From an uncultured Oscillospiraceae bacterium (GTDB taxonomy: Bacteria > Bacillota > Clostridia > Oscillospirales > Oscillospiraceae): DNA of 16,713 nucleotides. The first letter of the stretch is position 1, and every line of letters starts with the position of its first letter. The stretch spans positions 1 to 16,713 of the forward strand of contig CAKSXP010000013.1 in NCBI GenBank assembly GCA_934515035.1, in the 5' to 3' direction. The notes beneath the pieces were generated by a model, which worked only from the letters and a program-made list of their open reading frames with translations, did not search any database and was not told where the DNA came from. Of the stretch, positions 1 to 7,813 are shown in pieces. Position numbers and translations under genes: made by a program.

Positions 1-2307
1 AATCTCGGCCGCGAAAAATTCCTGGAGCGCGTCTGGGAGTGGAAGAATAAATACGGCAGCAGGATAGTTGAACAGCTCAAGACCCTTGGCTGTTCCTGCG
101 ACTGGGACAGAGAGCGCTTCACCATGGACGAGGGCTGCTCCAAAGCCGTGCGCGAGGTGTTTGTCAGCCTTTATGAAAAAGGACTTATCTACAAAGGAAG
201 CAGGATAATCAACTGGTGCCCGCACTGCACGACGGCGCTTTCGGACGCAGAGGTCGAATACAAGGACAAGCCCGGACATATGTGGCATATCAAGTATCCG
301 ATAGTCGGTGAAGAGGGGCGCTATGTCATCGTTGCAACGACCCGTCCCGAGACGATGCTCGGAGACTCCGGCGTTGCGGTCAATCCGAATGACGAGCGGT
401 ACAGGGATATAGTCGGGAAAAAGTGCATTCTCCCGCTTGTCAACCGCGAGATACCCATTGTTGCAGACGAGTATGTCGATATGGAGTTCGGCACCGGCTG
501 CGTCAAGATGACGCCCGCCCACGACCCGAACGACTTTGAGGTCGGTCTGCGTCATAATCTTGAGTGCATCCGCGTTCTGGATGATAACGGAAAGGTCAAC
601 GAGCTCGGCGGAAAGTACGAGGGACTTGACCGCTATGAGGCGCGTAAGGCCATTGTCGCGGATCTTCAGGAGCTGGGCCTGCTCGAAAAGATCGAGGAGC
701 ATCAGCATAATGTCGGCACCTGCTATCGCTGCGGCACCGATGTTGAACCGATAATCTCCGCGCAGTGGTTCGTCAAAATGCCTCCGCTGGCCGAAGAGGC
801 GATGGAAGTCGTGCGCGACGGCCGCATCAAGTTTGTGCCCGAACGCTTCTCAAAGACATATTTCAACTGGATGGAAAACGCTCATGACTGGTGCATTTCC
901 CGTCAGCTCTGGTGGGGCCACCAGATCCCCGCGTGGTATTGTGCCGACTGCGGTCATGTGACGGTGTCCCGTGATGATCCGACCGAGTGCGAGCACTGCC
1001 ACAGCGGGAATATCGAGCGCGACCCCGACGTTCTGGATACCTGGTTCTCATCCGCGCTCTGGCCGTTTTCCACTCTCGGCTGGCCCGAAAAGACCGAGGA
1101 TCTCGAATATTTCTATCCGACCAGCGTTCTTGTGACCGGCTATGACATCATATTCTTCTGGGTCGCACGAATGATATTCTCCGGCATGGAGCATATGGGC
1201 AGAGAGCCGTTTTCCACTGTGCTGTTCCACGGCCTTATCCGTGACGCCCAGGGACGCAAGATGAGCAAATCGCTCGGCAACGGTGTCGATCCGATCGAGG
1301 TCATCAATACCTATGGCGCCGATGCGCTCCGCTTTAATATCATAACGGGCAACAGCCCCGGAAACGATATGCGTTATTTCCCGGAGCGCTGTGAGGCGAT
1401 GCGCAACTTTGCCAACAAGATCTGGAACGCATCCCGCTTTGTGATGATGAATCTGACCATCGACAAAAACGAGCTTCCCGAAAAGCTTGAGCTTGAGGAC
1501 AAATGGATCCTTTCCAAGTTCAACAGCCTTGCCGGCGAGGTCTGCGAGAACATCGATAAGTTCGAGCTCGGCATCGCCGCCGGAAAGATATATGATTTCA
1601 TCTGGGACAGCTTCTGTGACTGGTATATCGAGCTGACAAAGCCGCGCCTTAACGGTGAGGACGAGAACTCCAGGATCGGCGCGCAGAAGGTGCTGCTCTA
1701 TGTCCTGACGGAGATACTTAAAATACTTCATCCGTTTATGCCGTTCATAACCGAGGAAATATGGCAGGCACTGCCGCACGAGGGCGAGGCGCTTATGATC
1801 CAGGACTATCCGAAGTTTGAAGAGAGCCTTTCGTTCCCCGAGAATGAGGCTGCCTTCGAGATAGTTATGGATGCGATCAAGGCTGTGCGCTCCCGCCGCG
1901 CGGAGATGAATGTTCCCGCAAACAAGCGTCCTCATCTCATAGTCGCCACCGGAAAGCCCGAAATATTCGTCAGCGGCAAGGCCTATATGTCCAAGCTTGC
2001 CTATGCCGGTGAGATCGAGGTAAGGCGCGACGCACCAGAGAATACAGACGGCATGGTCTGTGTCGTCACGGATGAGGCAAAGATGTTTATGCCCATGGCA
2101 GAGCTTGTCGATCTTGAAAAAGAACGCGCACGCATACAGAAAGAGCTTGCCAAGGCGGAGAAGGATCTGGCCGGACAGAATGCAAAGCTTGCCAACGAGA
2201 ACTTTGTCAGCCGAGCGCCCGAGAATATCGTCAATGCCGAGCGTGAAAAGAAGGCAAAGCTCGAAGCGCTTATCGAGAATCTGAAGGAGAGTCTTGCAAA
2301 TCTCTGA
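1..2307 (+). CDS. valS: valyl-tRNA synthetase, 5'-truncated by window edge
   Basis: Charges tRNA-Val with valine in the cytoplasm. The reading frame is open from base 1, so the gene starts upstream; 768 C-terminal residues are present, and the HIGH motif of the class I catalytic core is therefore missing from view. Visible marks are a WCPHC segment (211-228), the valine/isoleucine editing-domain signature [10 protein letters not shown] (337-366), further Cys pairs of zinc-ribbon type (about 721-735 and 943-1005), the catalytic KMSKS motif (1258-1272), the helical anticodon-binding domain, and a charged C-terminal coiled coil (about 2100-2300) typical of ValRS, which distinguishes it from IleRS and LeuRS. 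It is followed by a strong terminator, so it is the end of its transcription unit. A long open frame on the opposite strand is only a shadow of its codon bias. Confidence 0.98.
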   Translation, partial: NLGREKFLERVWEWKNKYGSRIVEQLKTLGCSCDWDRERFTMDEGCSKAVREVFVSLYEKGLIYKGSRIINWCPHCTTALSDAEVEYKDKPGHMWHIKYPIVGEEGRYVIVATTRPETMLGDSGVAVNPNDERYRDIVGKKCILPLVNREIPIVADEYVDMEFGTGCVKMTPAHDPNDFEVGLRHNLECIRVLDDNGKVNELGGKYEGLDRYEARKAIVADLQELGLLEKIEEHQHNVGTCYRCGTDVEPIISAQWFVKMPPLAEEAMEVVRDGRIKFVPERFSKTYFNWMENAHDWCISRQLWWGHQIPAWYCADCGHVTVSRDDPTECEHCHSGNIERDPDVLDTWFSSALWPFSTLGWPEKTEDLEYFYPTSVLVTGYDIIFFWVARMIFSGMEHMGREPFSTVLFHGLIRDAQGRKMSKSLGNGVDPIEVINTYGADALRFNIITGNSPGNDMRYFPERCEAMRNFANKIWNASRFVMMNLTIDKNELPEKLELEDKWILSKFNSLAGEVCENIDKFELGIAAGKIYDFIWDSFCDWYIELTKPRLNGEDENSRIGAQKVLLYVLTEILKILHPFMPFITEEIWQALPHEGEALMIQDYPKFEESLSFPENEAAFEIVMDAIKAVRSRRAEMNVPANKRPHLIVATGKPEIFVSGKAYMSKLAYAGEIEVRRDAPENTDGMVCVVTDEAKMFMPMAELVDLEKERARIQKELAKAEKDLAGQNAKLANENFVSRAPENIVNAEREKKAKLEALIENLKESLANL

Positions 2308-2362
2308 AATCCGCCTCAGACCCCGGATTACGACAAACAACGCGCCTGATACAATATACAAT

Positions 2363-2403
2363 AACAGCATGTACGAGCCTTCGTACATGCTGTTTTTTAT
2401 TTT
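2363..2403 (+). terminator. rho-independent terminator after valS
   Basis: A perfect 14-bp stem (2363-2376 with 2381-2394), a GCCT loop and a following T-rich run. It starts 55 nt after the valS stop. Only 24 nt separate its T-run from the spoIIAA start codon, so any private spoIIA promoter must lie upstream of the stem or overlap it. Confidence 0.9.
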
Positions 2404-2427
2404 GTAGACAGAGGGAGGCGTTTCTCG

Positions 2428-2751
2428 ATGAAAGTGCTCTCATCGTATCGCGACGGCAGACTGAACCTGTATCTTCAGGGAGAGCTGGATCATCATGAAG
2501 CTCGCTCGGCAATGGGCAGAATCGAGCAGATGATAGACGAATATCTCCCGCGCGACTGCGCTGTGGATATGTCCGGACTGACATTTATGGATTCGTCAGG
2601 TATTGCGGTGATCCTGAAAATAGCAAAGCGGCTGAACCAGATGGGAGGACGGGCCTGGGTCGAAAATCCGTCCGTACAGCCGCTGCGCGTGATAGACGCG
2701 TCGGGAATAGACCGCATTGTGCGCATTACTGTAGGCGGAGGTGTAAAATAG
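2428..2751 (+). CDS. spoIIAA: anti-sigma F factor antagonist SpoIIAA
   Basis: A 107-residue STAS-domain protein of the expected length. In early sporulation the dephosphorylated form binds SpoIIAB in the forespore and frees sigma F; SpoIIAB inactivates it by phosphorylation and the phosphatase SpoIIE reactivates it. The segment DMSGLTFMDSSGIAVIL (residues 47-63) carries the conserved phosphoacceptor serine, here Ser57, which corresponds to Ser58 of Bacillus subtilis. The ATG at 2428 is preceded by a GGGAGG ribosome binding site 9 nt upstream. It is the first gene of a three-gene operon; its TAG stop shares its last base with the GTG start of spoIIAB, which implies translational coupling. A possible sigma-A-like promoter (TTACGA, 16 bp, TACAAT at 2328-2355) lies before the valS terminator but is weak. 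Confidence 0.95.
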   Translation: MKVLSSYRDGRLNLYLQGELDHHEARSAMGRIEQMIDEYLPRDCAVDMSGLTFMDSSGIAVILKIAKRLNQMGGRAWVENPSVQPLRVIDASGIDRIVRITVGGGVK

Positions 2752-3191
2752 TGGAGGTAAAAAACTACATAAAGCTCGAGTTCCCGTCAAAAAGCGCCAA
2801 CGAGGGATTCGCGAGGGCGGCGGTCGCCTGCTTTGCGGCGCAGCTGGATCCCAATATGGAAGAATTGGGAGATATAAAAACTGCGGTCAGCGAGGCCGTC
2901 ACAAACTGTATTGTCCATGCATACCCGGAAACGGTCGGCAAGGTGCAGATAAAAGCGCGGCTGCTCGCGGGGAACGTGGCGGAGATCACCGTGAGGGACT
3001 GGGGACGCGGCATTGAAAACATTGACAGGGCCAGAGAGCCGATGTTTACCACCGGCGGAGATGATCGCAGCGGAATGGGATTTACGATCATGGAGAGCTT
3101 CATGGATTCGCTGCGCGTCCGCTCGACGGTCGGAAAGGGAACAACGGTCATCATGACACGGCATATCGTGCCGAGGGCAAATGTGCGCTGA
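2751..3191 (+). CDS. spoIIAB: anti-sigma F factor and serine kinase SpoIIAB
   Basis: A 146-residue GHKL-type ATPase that holds sigma F inactive in the predivisional and mother cell and phosphorylates SpoIIAA. The ATP-binding boxes are readable: N box with Glu48 and Asn52 in SEAVTN, G1 box DWGRG (Asp83, Gly85, Gly87), and G2 box RSGMGFTIM (Gly108, Gly110). The length matches the family. The GTG start at 2751 overlaps the spoIIAA stop by one base, and a GGCGGAGG ribosome binding site sits just upstream inside spoIIAA. Its TGA stop overlaps the ATG of sigF by one base. The one-base overlaps on both sides fit a tightly coupled, stoichiometric operon. Confidence 0.95.
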   Translation: MEVKNYIKLEFPSKSANEGFARAAVACFAAQLDPNMEELGDIKTAVSEAVTNCIVHAYPETVGKVQIKARLLAGNVAEITVRDWGRGIENIDRAREPMFTTGGDDRSGMGFTIMESFMDSLRVRSTVGKGTTVIMTRHIVPRANVR

Positions 3192-3910
3192 TGGATGAGA
3201 AGCTTGAACTTCTGAGGGCGGCAAGGGAAGGCGACAGGGACGCGGCCCAGCGCCTTGTCGTTGAGAACTCCGGACTCATCTGGAGCGTTGCCCGGCGGTA
3301 TTTCGGAAGGGGAGTAGACCCCGATGATCTTTATCAGCTGGGCTGTGTCGGATTTCTGAAGGCCGTGAGCGGCTTTGACGAGAGCTTCGGCACGCAGTTT
3401 TCAACATATGCCGTTCCGAAGATATCCGGAGAGATACGCCGTTTTCTGCGCGACGACGGCAGTGTCAAGGTCAGCCGGAGCATAAAAGAACGCGCGTTCC
3501 TTATCAGGAGCGCGCGTTTGAGGCTTGAACAGAGCCTTGGCAGGGAACCGACTCTTTCGGAGCTGTCGGCCGATACCGGGCTGAGCATTGAAGATATAGC
3601 GACGGCCGAGACGGCGACCGGACCGGCTGAATCGCTGCAAAAGGAGACCGGCGAGGAAGGCTTCACGCTGGAGCATGTGCTCGGCGACTACGGACAGGAG
3701 GAGCGGGTCATTGAGCGCGTCGCCCTGGCCGAATCGATAGCCCGACTTCCCGAGCGCGAGCAAAAGGTAATAGCCCTGCGCTTTTTCCATGGAATGACGC
3801 AGGATTCGGCGGCACGTGTGCTTGGCGTTTCCCAGGTCCAGGTCTCGCGGCTGGAACGCAAGGCTGTTGCGGCCCTGCGCGAGATCATGACTGAGGATAC
3901 AGTTCCCTGA
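3191..3910 (+). CDS. sigF: RNA polymerase sporulation sigma factor SigF
   Basis: A 239-residue sigma-70 family factor that directs the first forespore-specific transcription. Region 2 is recognised by the GTQFSTYAVP segment (residues 67-76) followed by GEIRRFLRDDG, highly typical of SigF and SigG. Region 4 is the C-terminal helix-turn-helix containing LGVSQVQVSRLERK. Position directly after spoIIAA and spoIIAB identifies it as SigF and not SigG. The ATG overlaps the spoIIAB stop. The last 26 bases overlap, tail to tail, the end of the LysR-type gene on the other strand, and no terminator is visible after it, so spoIIA transcripts should run antisense into that gene. Confidence 0.95.
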   Translation: MDEKLELLRAAREGDRDAAQRLVVENSGLIWSVARRYFGRGVDPDDLYQLGCVGFLKAVSGFDESFGTQFSTYAVPKISGEIRRFLRDDGSVKVSRSIKERAFLIRSARLRLEQSLGREPTLSELSADTGLSIEDIATAETATGPAESLQKETGEEGFTLEHVLGDYGQEERVIERVALAESIARLPEREQKVIALRFFHGMTQDSAARVLGVSQVQVSRLERKAVAALREIMTEDTVP

Positions 3911-4775
3911 CAACGTCGAGAAAGAGCCTTGCGGCGGGCGTTGATATATCGCGCCGCCAGGCAACGACATATTGACGCAAGGCGTCGTCGCCATCGATCC
4001 GCTTGAATACGCAGTGGTCCGAGTAGAAAACCTTGGTCAGTGCCTCCGGAATGATCGAAATGCCGAGACCGGCGCTCACGGAAAGCAGTACGGCCTCCGC
4101 GCGGTCGAACTGATGGAATGTGCGCGGCTTATATCCGCGGGCGTGACAGACTTTCATGATCTCCTTATATAGAGCCGGGCCGTCGTTTTCGGATACGGAT
4201 ATGAAGCGCTGATCCCGAAGCCTTGAAAAGTCCAGTTCCTCTTCTGCCAGCGGGTTCGAGTCATGAAAGGCGACACAGAGATGATCTGTTATGGTGTTCA
4301 GATGTTCGAAACTGTCGCCTGCCGGGATCATTTCCTCAACGGCGAAATGGAAGTCGTATTTGGTCTCGTTCATCGCCATTACCTGGCTTCTTCCGGATGT
4401 GAAAGTAATATCTGTTGTGATGTTTGGGTAACGAGCGGAAAACACCTCGAGACAGTGTGAAAGGACCTGGCTCGAGGTGGTCAGTGAGGCAATTGAAACA
4501 TGCCCCATTGCTCCGCTCTCAAACTTCTGAAGCTGGAATGCTGCCTTTTCGGCCGTATCGACAATTTCAACCGCATAAGGAAGAAATGCACGGCCCTGCT
4601 CTGTTATAACAACATTGCGGCGGCTGCGTATGAAAAGCTGGCAGCCAAGCTGACGCTCGAGCTCAACAATGTGATGACTTATTGAGGGCTGAGTTATGCC
4701 GTTACGCCGTGCAGCTTCTGAGAAGTTCAGAGTTTGTGCGACGGATATAAAATATTTAAGCTGGTGAATATCCAC
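3885..4775 (-). CDS. LysR-type transcriptional regulator
   Basis: A 296-residue protein of normal LTTR length. Residues 1-65 form the classical winged helix-turn-helix (MDIHQLKYFISVAQTLNFSE, then AARRNGITQPSISHHI); residues from about 90 on are the periplasmic-binding-protein-like effector domain, which should sense a small organic acid or aromatic. The start is GTG at 4775, chosen because the family N-terminus begins there and an AAAGGTG ribosome binding site lies 7 nt upstream. It sits directly downstream of the MFS transporter gene on the same strand but has its own promoter. Regulation of that transporter, or of the aromatic cluster further upstream, is a positional inference. Its stop lies inside the 3' end of sigF. 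Confidence 0.93.
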   Translation of the reverse strand: MDIHQLKYFISVAQTLNFSEAARRNGITQPSISHHIVELERQLGCQLFIRSRRNVVITEQGRAFLPYAVEIVDTAEKAAFQLQKFESGAMGHVSIASLTTSSQVLSHCLEVFSARYPNITTDITFTSGRSQVMAMNETKYDFHFAVEEMIPAGDSFEHLNTITDHLCVAFHDSNPLAEEELDFSRLRDQRFISVSENDGPALYKEIMKVCHARGYKPRTFHQFDRAEAVLLSVSAGLGISIIPEALTKVFYSDHCVFKRIDGDDALRQYVVAWRRDISTPAARLFLDVVRELYPQS

Positions 4776-4807
4776 GTTAACACACCTTTATAAATATAAT
4801 TTATTAT

Positions 4808-4836
4808 ATAATAAACAGATTGAAAATAGCTGTCAA
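4808..4836 (-). promoter_or_regulatory. sigma-A promoter of the LysR-type gene
   Basis: On the minus strand TTGACA (4831-4836) and TATTAT (4808-4813) are separated by exactly 17 bp, in an AT-rich 108-bp gap between the transporter stop and the regulator start. The predicted start of transcription is near 4801, about 25 nt before the GTG codon. No strong terminator is seen after the transporter gene, so some read-through is possible. Confidence 0.75.
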
Positions 4837-4883
4837 TGGAAATCGTAGATATTAATAATTTTATTTTGAAAAATTGTTATATG

Positions 4884-6146
4884 TCAGACGGTTTCGGTGC
4901 TGCGTTTTTTAAGATAACGATCTATATAGATCATGAGAAAAACGGGGATAATGGCGGTGACGGCGCCCATAATGAAGGTCGCGGCAATGCCTGTTGCAGT
5001 ACCGGCGGATACATCGACAGAAGCCTTGATGATATTGTTTGCAATGAAGTTGAAGAATATGGAACTGAATCCGAGCGCGGTCATTGCTACTCCGTAGTTG
5101 GAACCGGAATTCTTGGGCCCAAACAGGTCGGTGCAGAGAGCGGCGTTAAGAGCGGAGGGGCCGCCGTATGCAAAGGCGATCAGCGCAATGGTGACAAAGT
5201 ATCCGTATCCGGTAATGAACGTCATGAGGACAGCGCCAATGAGCGTTATGATGCAGAGAATATGCATGGTGTTGCTTCTGCCGACCTTATCGGACAGAGA
5301 GGCCATGATAAGACGTCCGGCCGCATTGGTAATGCCGGTAAAGGAGACGCAGGCAACAGCAACGGAGGGAGTCAGTCCGCGGACGATACCGAGATCCTTG
5401 ATGAGGGGAACACACAGATTCCAGGTTCCGTTGATGAAGAAGATGGAGAAGAACAGAGCCCAGAATGCGGGCTTTTTCATAGCCTGGGGCAGAGTGTAGT
5501 TTACGTTGCCGGAAATCGCAGCCTTCGGCAGGTTAAGACCGGCAATGTAGGCATCATCCGGAAGGGAGATGAAGAAGCAGGCGACGATGCCGAGAACGGC
5601 AAAAACGCCGGCAAGGATAAGGAAAACGGGCGTAAAGTTGACTATTCCGTCAGTATTGCGGAAAACATCCATGAGAGCGGTGGAAACGGGCGTAAAGATG
5701 ACGGTGGAAAGACCAAAGGCACTGCATGCCAGACCGGAGGCCAGGCCGCGCTTGTGCGGAAGCCATTTCTGGATGCAGGAGATGCAGGCACCGTATGCAA
5801 AGCCGGAGCCGAGACCAGCCATTATAGCGTAAGTAATGTTCAGCATCCAGATGGTAGAGCTGGTGAGAAGCGCCGTGAGAGCGACACCGGCTGAGAAGAG
5901 AATAACGCCGAGTATGCAGGTGAGCTTTGGCCCTTTTTTGTCATTGATGATGCCGCCGATGAGGTTGCCGAAAACGAAGGCGAAGATCATGTAAGACGAA
6001 ACCATTCCTGCCGCGCTGGCGCTCCAGTCAAATGACTTGACGATGTCCGCGCGCAGGGCACTCCAAAGATAGAGTATGCCGACGCAGAGCTGCACAACGA
6101 GGCATCCGATAATTGATGTGATTGCTTTACTGTTACTTTTTTTCAT
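4884..6146 (-). CDS. MFS transporter, oxalate/formate antiporter (OFA) type
   Basis: A 420-residue integral membrane protein with about twelve hydrophobic segments. The N-terminus (SIIGCLVVQLCVGILYLWSA) and the first cytoplasmic loop GGIINDKKGPK are typical of the OFA branch of the major facilitator superfamily, which moves small carboxylates such as oxalate, formate or lactate. ATG at 6146 has a GGAGG ribosome binding site 8 nt upstream. It has its own promoter (6282-6310) and a structured leader containing a terminator-like hairpin, so its expression is probably controlled after initiation. Placement between a LysR-type regulator and an aromatic/beta-keto acid gene set suggests uptake of the pathway substrate or export of an acidic end product; the sequence does not decide which. 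Confidence 0.88.
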   Translation of the reverse strand: MKKSNSKAITSIIGCLVVQLCVGILYLWSALRADIVKSFDWSASAAGMVSSYMIFAFVFGNLIGGIINDKKGPKLTCILGVILFSAGVALTALLTSSTIWMLNITYAIMAGLGSGFAYGACISCIQKWLPHKRGLASGLACSAFGLSTVIFTPVSTALMDVFRNTDGIVNFTPVFLILAGVFAVLGIVACFFISLPDDAYIAGLNLPKAAISGNVNYTLPQAMKKPAFWALFFSIFFINGTWNLCVPLIKDLGIVRGLTPSVAVACVSFTGITNAAGRLIMASLSDKVGRSNTMHILCIITLIGAVLMTFITGYGYFVTIALIAFAYGGPSALNAALCTDLFGPKNSGSNYGVAMTALGFSSIFFNFIANNIIKASVDVSAGTATGIAATFIMGAVTAIIPVFLMIYIDRYLKKRSTETV

Positions 6147-6275
6147 TTCTCATTCCTCCAGTATAAACGCATAAAAAAACTCCAACTGGAAAGTTGGTGT
6201 TTTCAATGTGCGTTAATGATTTCGAGGGATAAAATTTACCTGTTCAGTTCAAATATACTTTATCCCACAAAACTC
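6147..6275 (-). promoter_or_regulatory. structured mRNA leader of the MFS gene
   Basis: About 128 nt lie between the predicted transcription start (near 6275) and the ATG. The transcript begins with a helix GGGATAAA/TTTATCCC (6259-6266 with 6226-6233) enclosing 25 nt. Next comes a long imperfect hairpin closed by AACGCA/TGCGTT (6209-6214 with 6166-6171), whose inner part looks like a rho-independent terminator. The ribosome binding site follows directly. The layout resembles an attenuator or riboswitch, but no known class is recognised and no clear antiterminator pairing was found by eye. Confidence 0.45.
6172..6203 (-). terminator. terminator-like hairpin in the MFS leader
   Basis: On the minus strand, stem halves AAAAC and CCAACT pair with AGTTGG and GTTTT (6199-6203/6176-6180 and 6192-6197/6182-6187) around a UUCC loop, with one mismatch, followed by a run of seven T. 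It lies downstream of the MFS promoter and 26 nt before the start codon, so it would stop the MFS transcript unless prevented. It could also be a backup terminator for the thioesterase operon. Confidence 0.55.
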
Positions 6276-6281
6276 TTTTTC

Positions 6282-6310
6282 AGAATAACATTAAAAGTTC
6301 CATGTGTCAA
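6282..6310 (-). promoter_or_regulatory. sigma-A promoter of the MFS transporter gene
   Basis: On the minus strand, a perfect TTGACA (6305-6310) and TATTCT (6282-6287) are separated by exactly 17 bp. It lies after the terminator of the thioesterase operon, so the transporter is an independent transcription unit. Confidence 0.75.
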
Positions 6311-6364
6311 TATAGAGCGGGAATTTTATTTAGACAAGTAAAGTACACTTTGCGCATGCACAGC

Positions 6365-6401
6365 AAAAAGAAAGCTCCGATGCATACAGCATCGGAGCTT
6401 T
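6365..6401 (-). terminator. rho-independent terminator of the thiolase-BKACE-thioesterase unit
   Basis: A perfect 13-bp stem (6389-6401 with 6371-6383) with a 5-nt loop, followed on the minus strand by CTTTTT. It lies about 50 nt after the thioesterase stop codon. No comparable T-run follows it on the plus strand, so it acts on the minus-strand transcript. Confidence 0.85.
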
Positions 6402-6452
6402 GAGTTCGTTCAGGTATTGAGGAATTCAGCCGCAGGGAAGAATAGCAGCCTG

Positions 6453-6869
6453 TTATCCTTCAACAGCGTCTGAAATGGCCTTATAAACCTCGGGCAGATT
6501 CTTTTCAAGGTCGTAGGAGCGCATATCCGGACCTGTCCAGATATGGAAGCTGACGGCCTCTGCTGCAATTGTCTCACTATCCTTCATTTGAACGGTGTAG
6601 TGCAGCTTCAGCTTCTTGGGGGCGCAGAAAACCGCACGCGTGTGAATAGTGACAGTTTCCGGATAGCGGACAGGTGCATGATATTTAAGCTCAAGGCTCA
6701 CCATAGCCGGGTCAACGCCATAGGCATGAGTATAAGTATACGGGTAACCGCATGCGGCGAAGAAATCCATACGGGCTATTTCATACCAGTACGGGTATAT
6801 TGCGTGGTGTACGATACCCATTGCGTCGCAGTCCGGATAGCGCACATCTACTTTGGACTCAACGATCAT
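6453..6869 (-). CDS. acyl-CoA thioesterase, 4HBT/YbgC-like hot-dog fold
   Basis: A 138-residue protein of the normal single hot-dog length. The N-terminal signature VRYPDCDAMGIVHHAIYPYW then YEIAR matches the 4-hydroxybenzoyl-CoA thioesterase / YbgC pattern, with Asp15 the likely catalytic aspartate. It should hydrolyse an acyl-CoA to the free acid and CoA in the cytoplasm. The ATG at 6869 comes one base after the BKACE stop, with a weak GAAGG site upstream, so translation is probably coupled. Pairing of a BKACE with a 4HBT thioesterase is known from carnitine breakdown, where the thioesterase removes CoA from the BKACE product; the same logic is inferred here with a different acyl group. It is the last gene of its operon. 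Confidence 0.88.
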   Translation of the reverse strand: MIVESKVDVRYPDCDAMGIVHHAIYPYWYEIARMDFFAACGYPYTYTHAYGVDPAMVSLELKYHAPVRYPETVTIHTRAVFCAPKKLKLHYTVQMKDSETIAAEAVSFHIWTGPDMRSYDLEKNLPEVYKAISDAVEG

Positions 6870-6870
6870 A

Positions 6871-7773
6871 TCAGCCTTCGTCGCGCAGACAATTGCGGGT
6901 TATTCCAAGAATTTCACGCGCATCCTGAGCAGTGGCGATCTCGCGCCCCGCAAGCTTTGCAAGAGCAACGGCGCGTTCGACCAGCATGACGTTGGTGGCA
7001 ATTATCTTGTTGCCGTTTTCGTCCTTGCCGTACATCACGTTGTCCTCAAGGCCGACGCGCAGACCATCACAGCCGAGCGCCAGTCCGGCGAGCATCATGG
7101 GCATATGAGCTTTGCCGATGCCGGAAACGGACCATGTAGCGCCTTCAGGCAGACGGTCAACGAGGAAGCCGAGATTCTCAGCGGTTCCCGGCATGGATCC
7201 GCCGACGCCCATTATGAACTGGATATGAGGCGGCTGCGGGATGTTCCATTTGTTAACATAGTACATGACAGAGTCGATATGGCCGGTATCGAATACTTCG
7301 AATTCAGGCTTGACGTCCTGCTTCACAACTTCCTGGGACAGCAGGTTCAGGAAGCGCGGGCTGTTTTCAAAGATATAGCTGTTGGACCAGTTAATGGTGT
7401 TGGGGTCAAAGGAGCACATCTCCGGCTTGAGAGCGCCAAGATGCTGAAGACGCTTGTAATCTTCGTATTCGCCGCCGGAAGTGGTGAGGTTGATGATGAC
7501 ATCGACGCCAGCTTCGGTGCAGTACTTTCGGCAGAGCTGGACGGTTTCGGTAAACTTGGCCAGGCTCATAGACTTGTAGCCAATCTGCATAACACCGTCA
7601 ACTTCCTTGTCCTCACGAACATGTATATGCACGATGGAAGCACCGGCTTTTGCGACGTCAACGACCTGGCGGGCGATCTCCTCGGGCGTGTAGGGGACGG
7701 TCGGCGCCTGTGTTTTTTTTGTTCCGGCGCCGCACATGCAGCACTGGATCATTATCTTATTTGTCTTGGACAT
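6871..7773 (-). CDS. beta-keto acid cleavage enzyme (BKACE, DUF849 family)
   Basis: A 300-residue TIM-barrel metalloenzyme. BKACE enzymes use acetyl-CoA to split a beta-keto acid into acetoacetate and a new acyl-CoA. The zinc-binding HIHVR motif (His49, His51) and the later GLRVGLEDN segment with the third ligand Glu243 are intact. ATG at 7773 has an AGGAG ribosome binding site 9 nt upstream; the gene lies 40 bp after the thiolase and 1 bp before the thioesterase. Family members include Kce of lysine fermentation, dehydrocarnitine cleavage enzyme, and triacetate acetoacetate-lyase of clostridial phloroglucinol degradation. The adjoining transhydroxylase-like genes favour the last, or a related ring-derived keto acid, but exact specificity cannot be read from sequence. 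No lysine-fermentation or carnitine dehydrogenase genes are present nearby. Confidence 0.9.
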   Translation of the reverse strand: MSKTNKIMIQCCMCGAGTKKTQAPTVPYTPEEIARQVVDVAKAGASIVHIHVREDKEVDGVMQIGYKSMSLAKFTETVQLCRKYCTEAGVDVIINLTTSGGEYEDYKRLQHLGALKPEMCSFDPNTINWSNSYIFENSPRFLNLLSQEVVKQDVKPEFEVFDTGHIDSVMYYVNKWNIPQPPHIQFIMGVGGSMPGTAENLGFLVDRLPEGATWSVSGIGKAHMPMMLAGLALGCDGLRVGLEDNVMYGKDENGNKIIATNVMLVERAVALAKLAGREIATAQDAREILGITRNCLRDEG

Positions 7774-7813
7774 GATCGAACACTCCTATATTTGTTTAAA
7801 AGCAGATTTTGCA

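Noticed and set aside
2285..2310. Sigma-H-like promoter AGGA...GAAAT in the end of valS
   Set aside because: The match is short and partial and no Spo0A box was seen beside it, so it is mentioned only as a possibility, not annotated.
1048..2388. Long minus-strand open frame opposite valS (446 codons)
   Set aside because: It is antisense to an unmistakable ValRS, has no recognisable domain or ribosome binding site, and runs through the terminator; it reflects codon bias of the real gene.
4836..5894. Plus-strand open frame of 352 codons opposite the MFS gene
   Set aside because: Low-complexity Gly/Glu/Asp-rich translation without a domain, antisense to a clear transporter.
6871..7773. Assignment of the BKACE as Kce of lysine fermentation or as dehydrocarnitine cleavage enzyme
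   Set aside because: No aminomutase, 3,5-diaminohexanoate dehydrogenase or carnitine dehydrogenase genes lie nearby; the neighbours point to aromatic-derived keto acids, although sequence alone does not exclude these activities.
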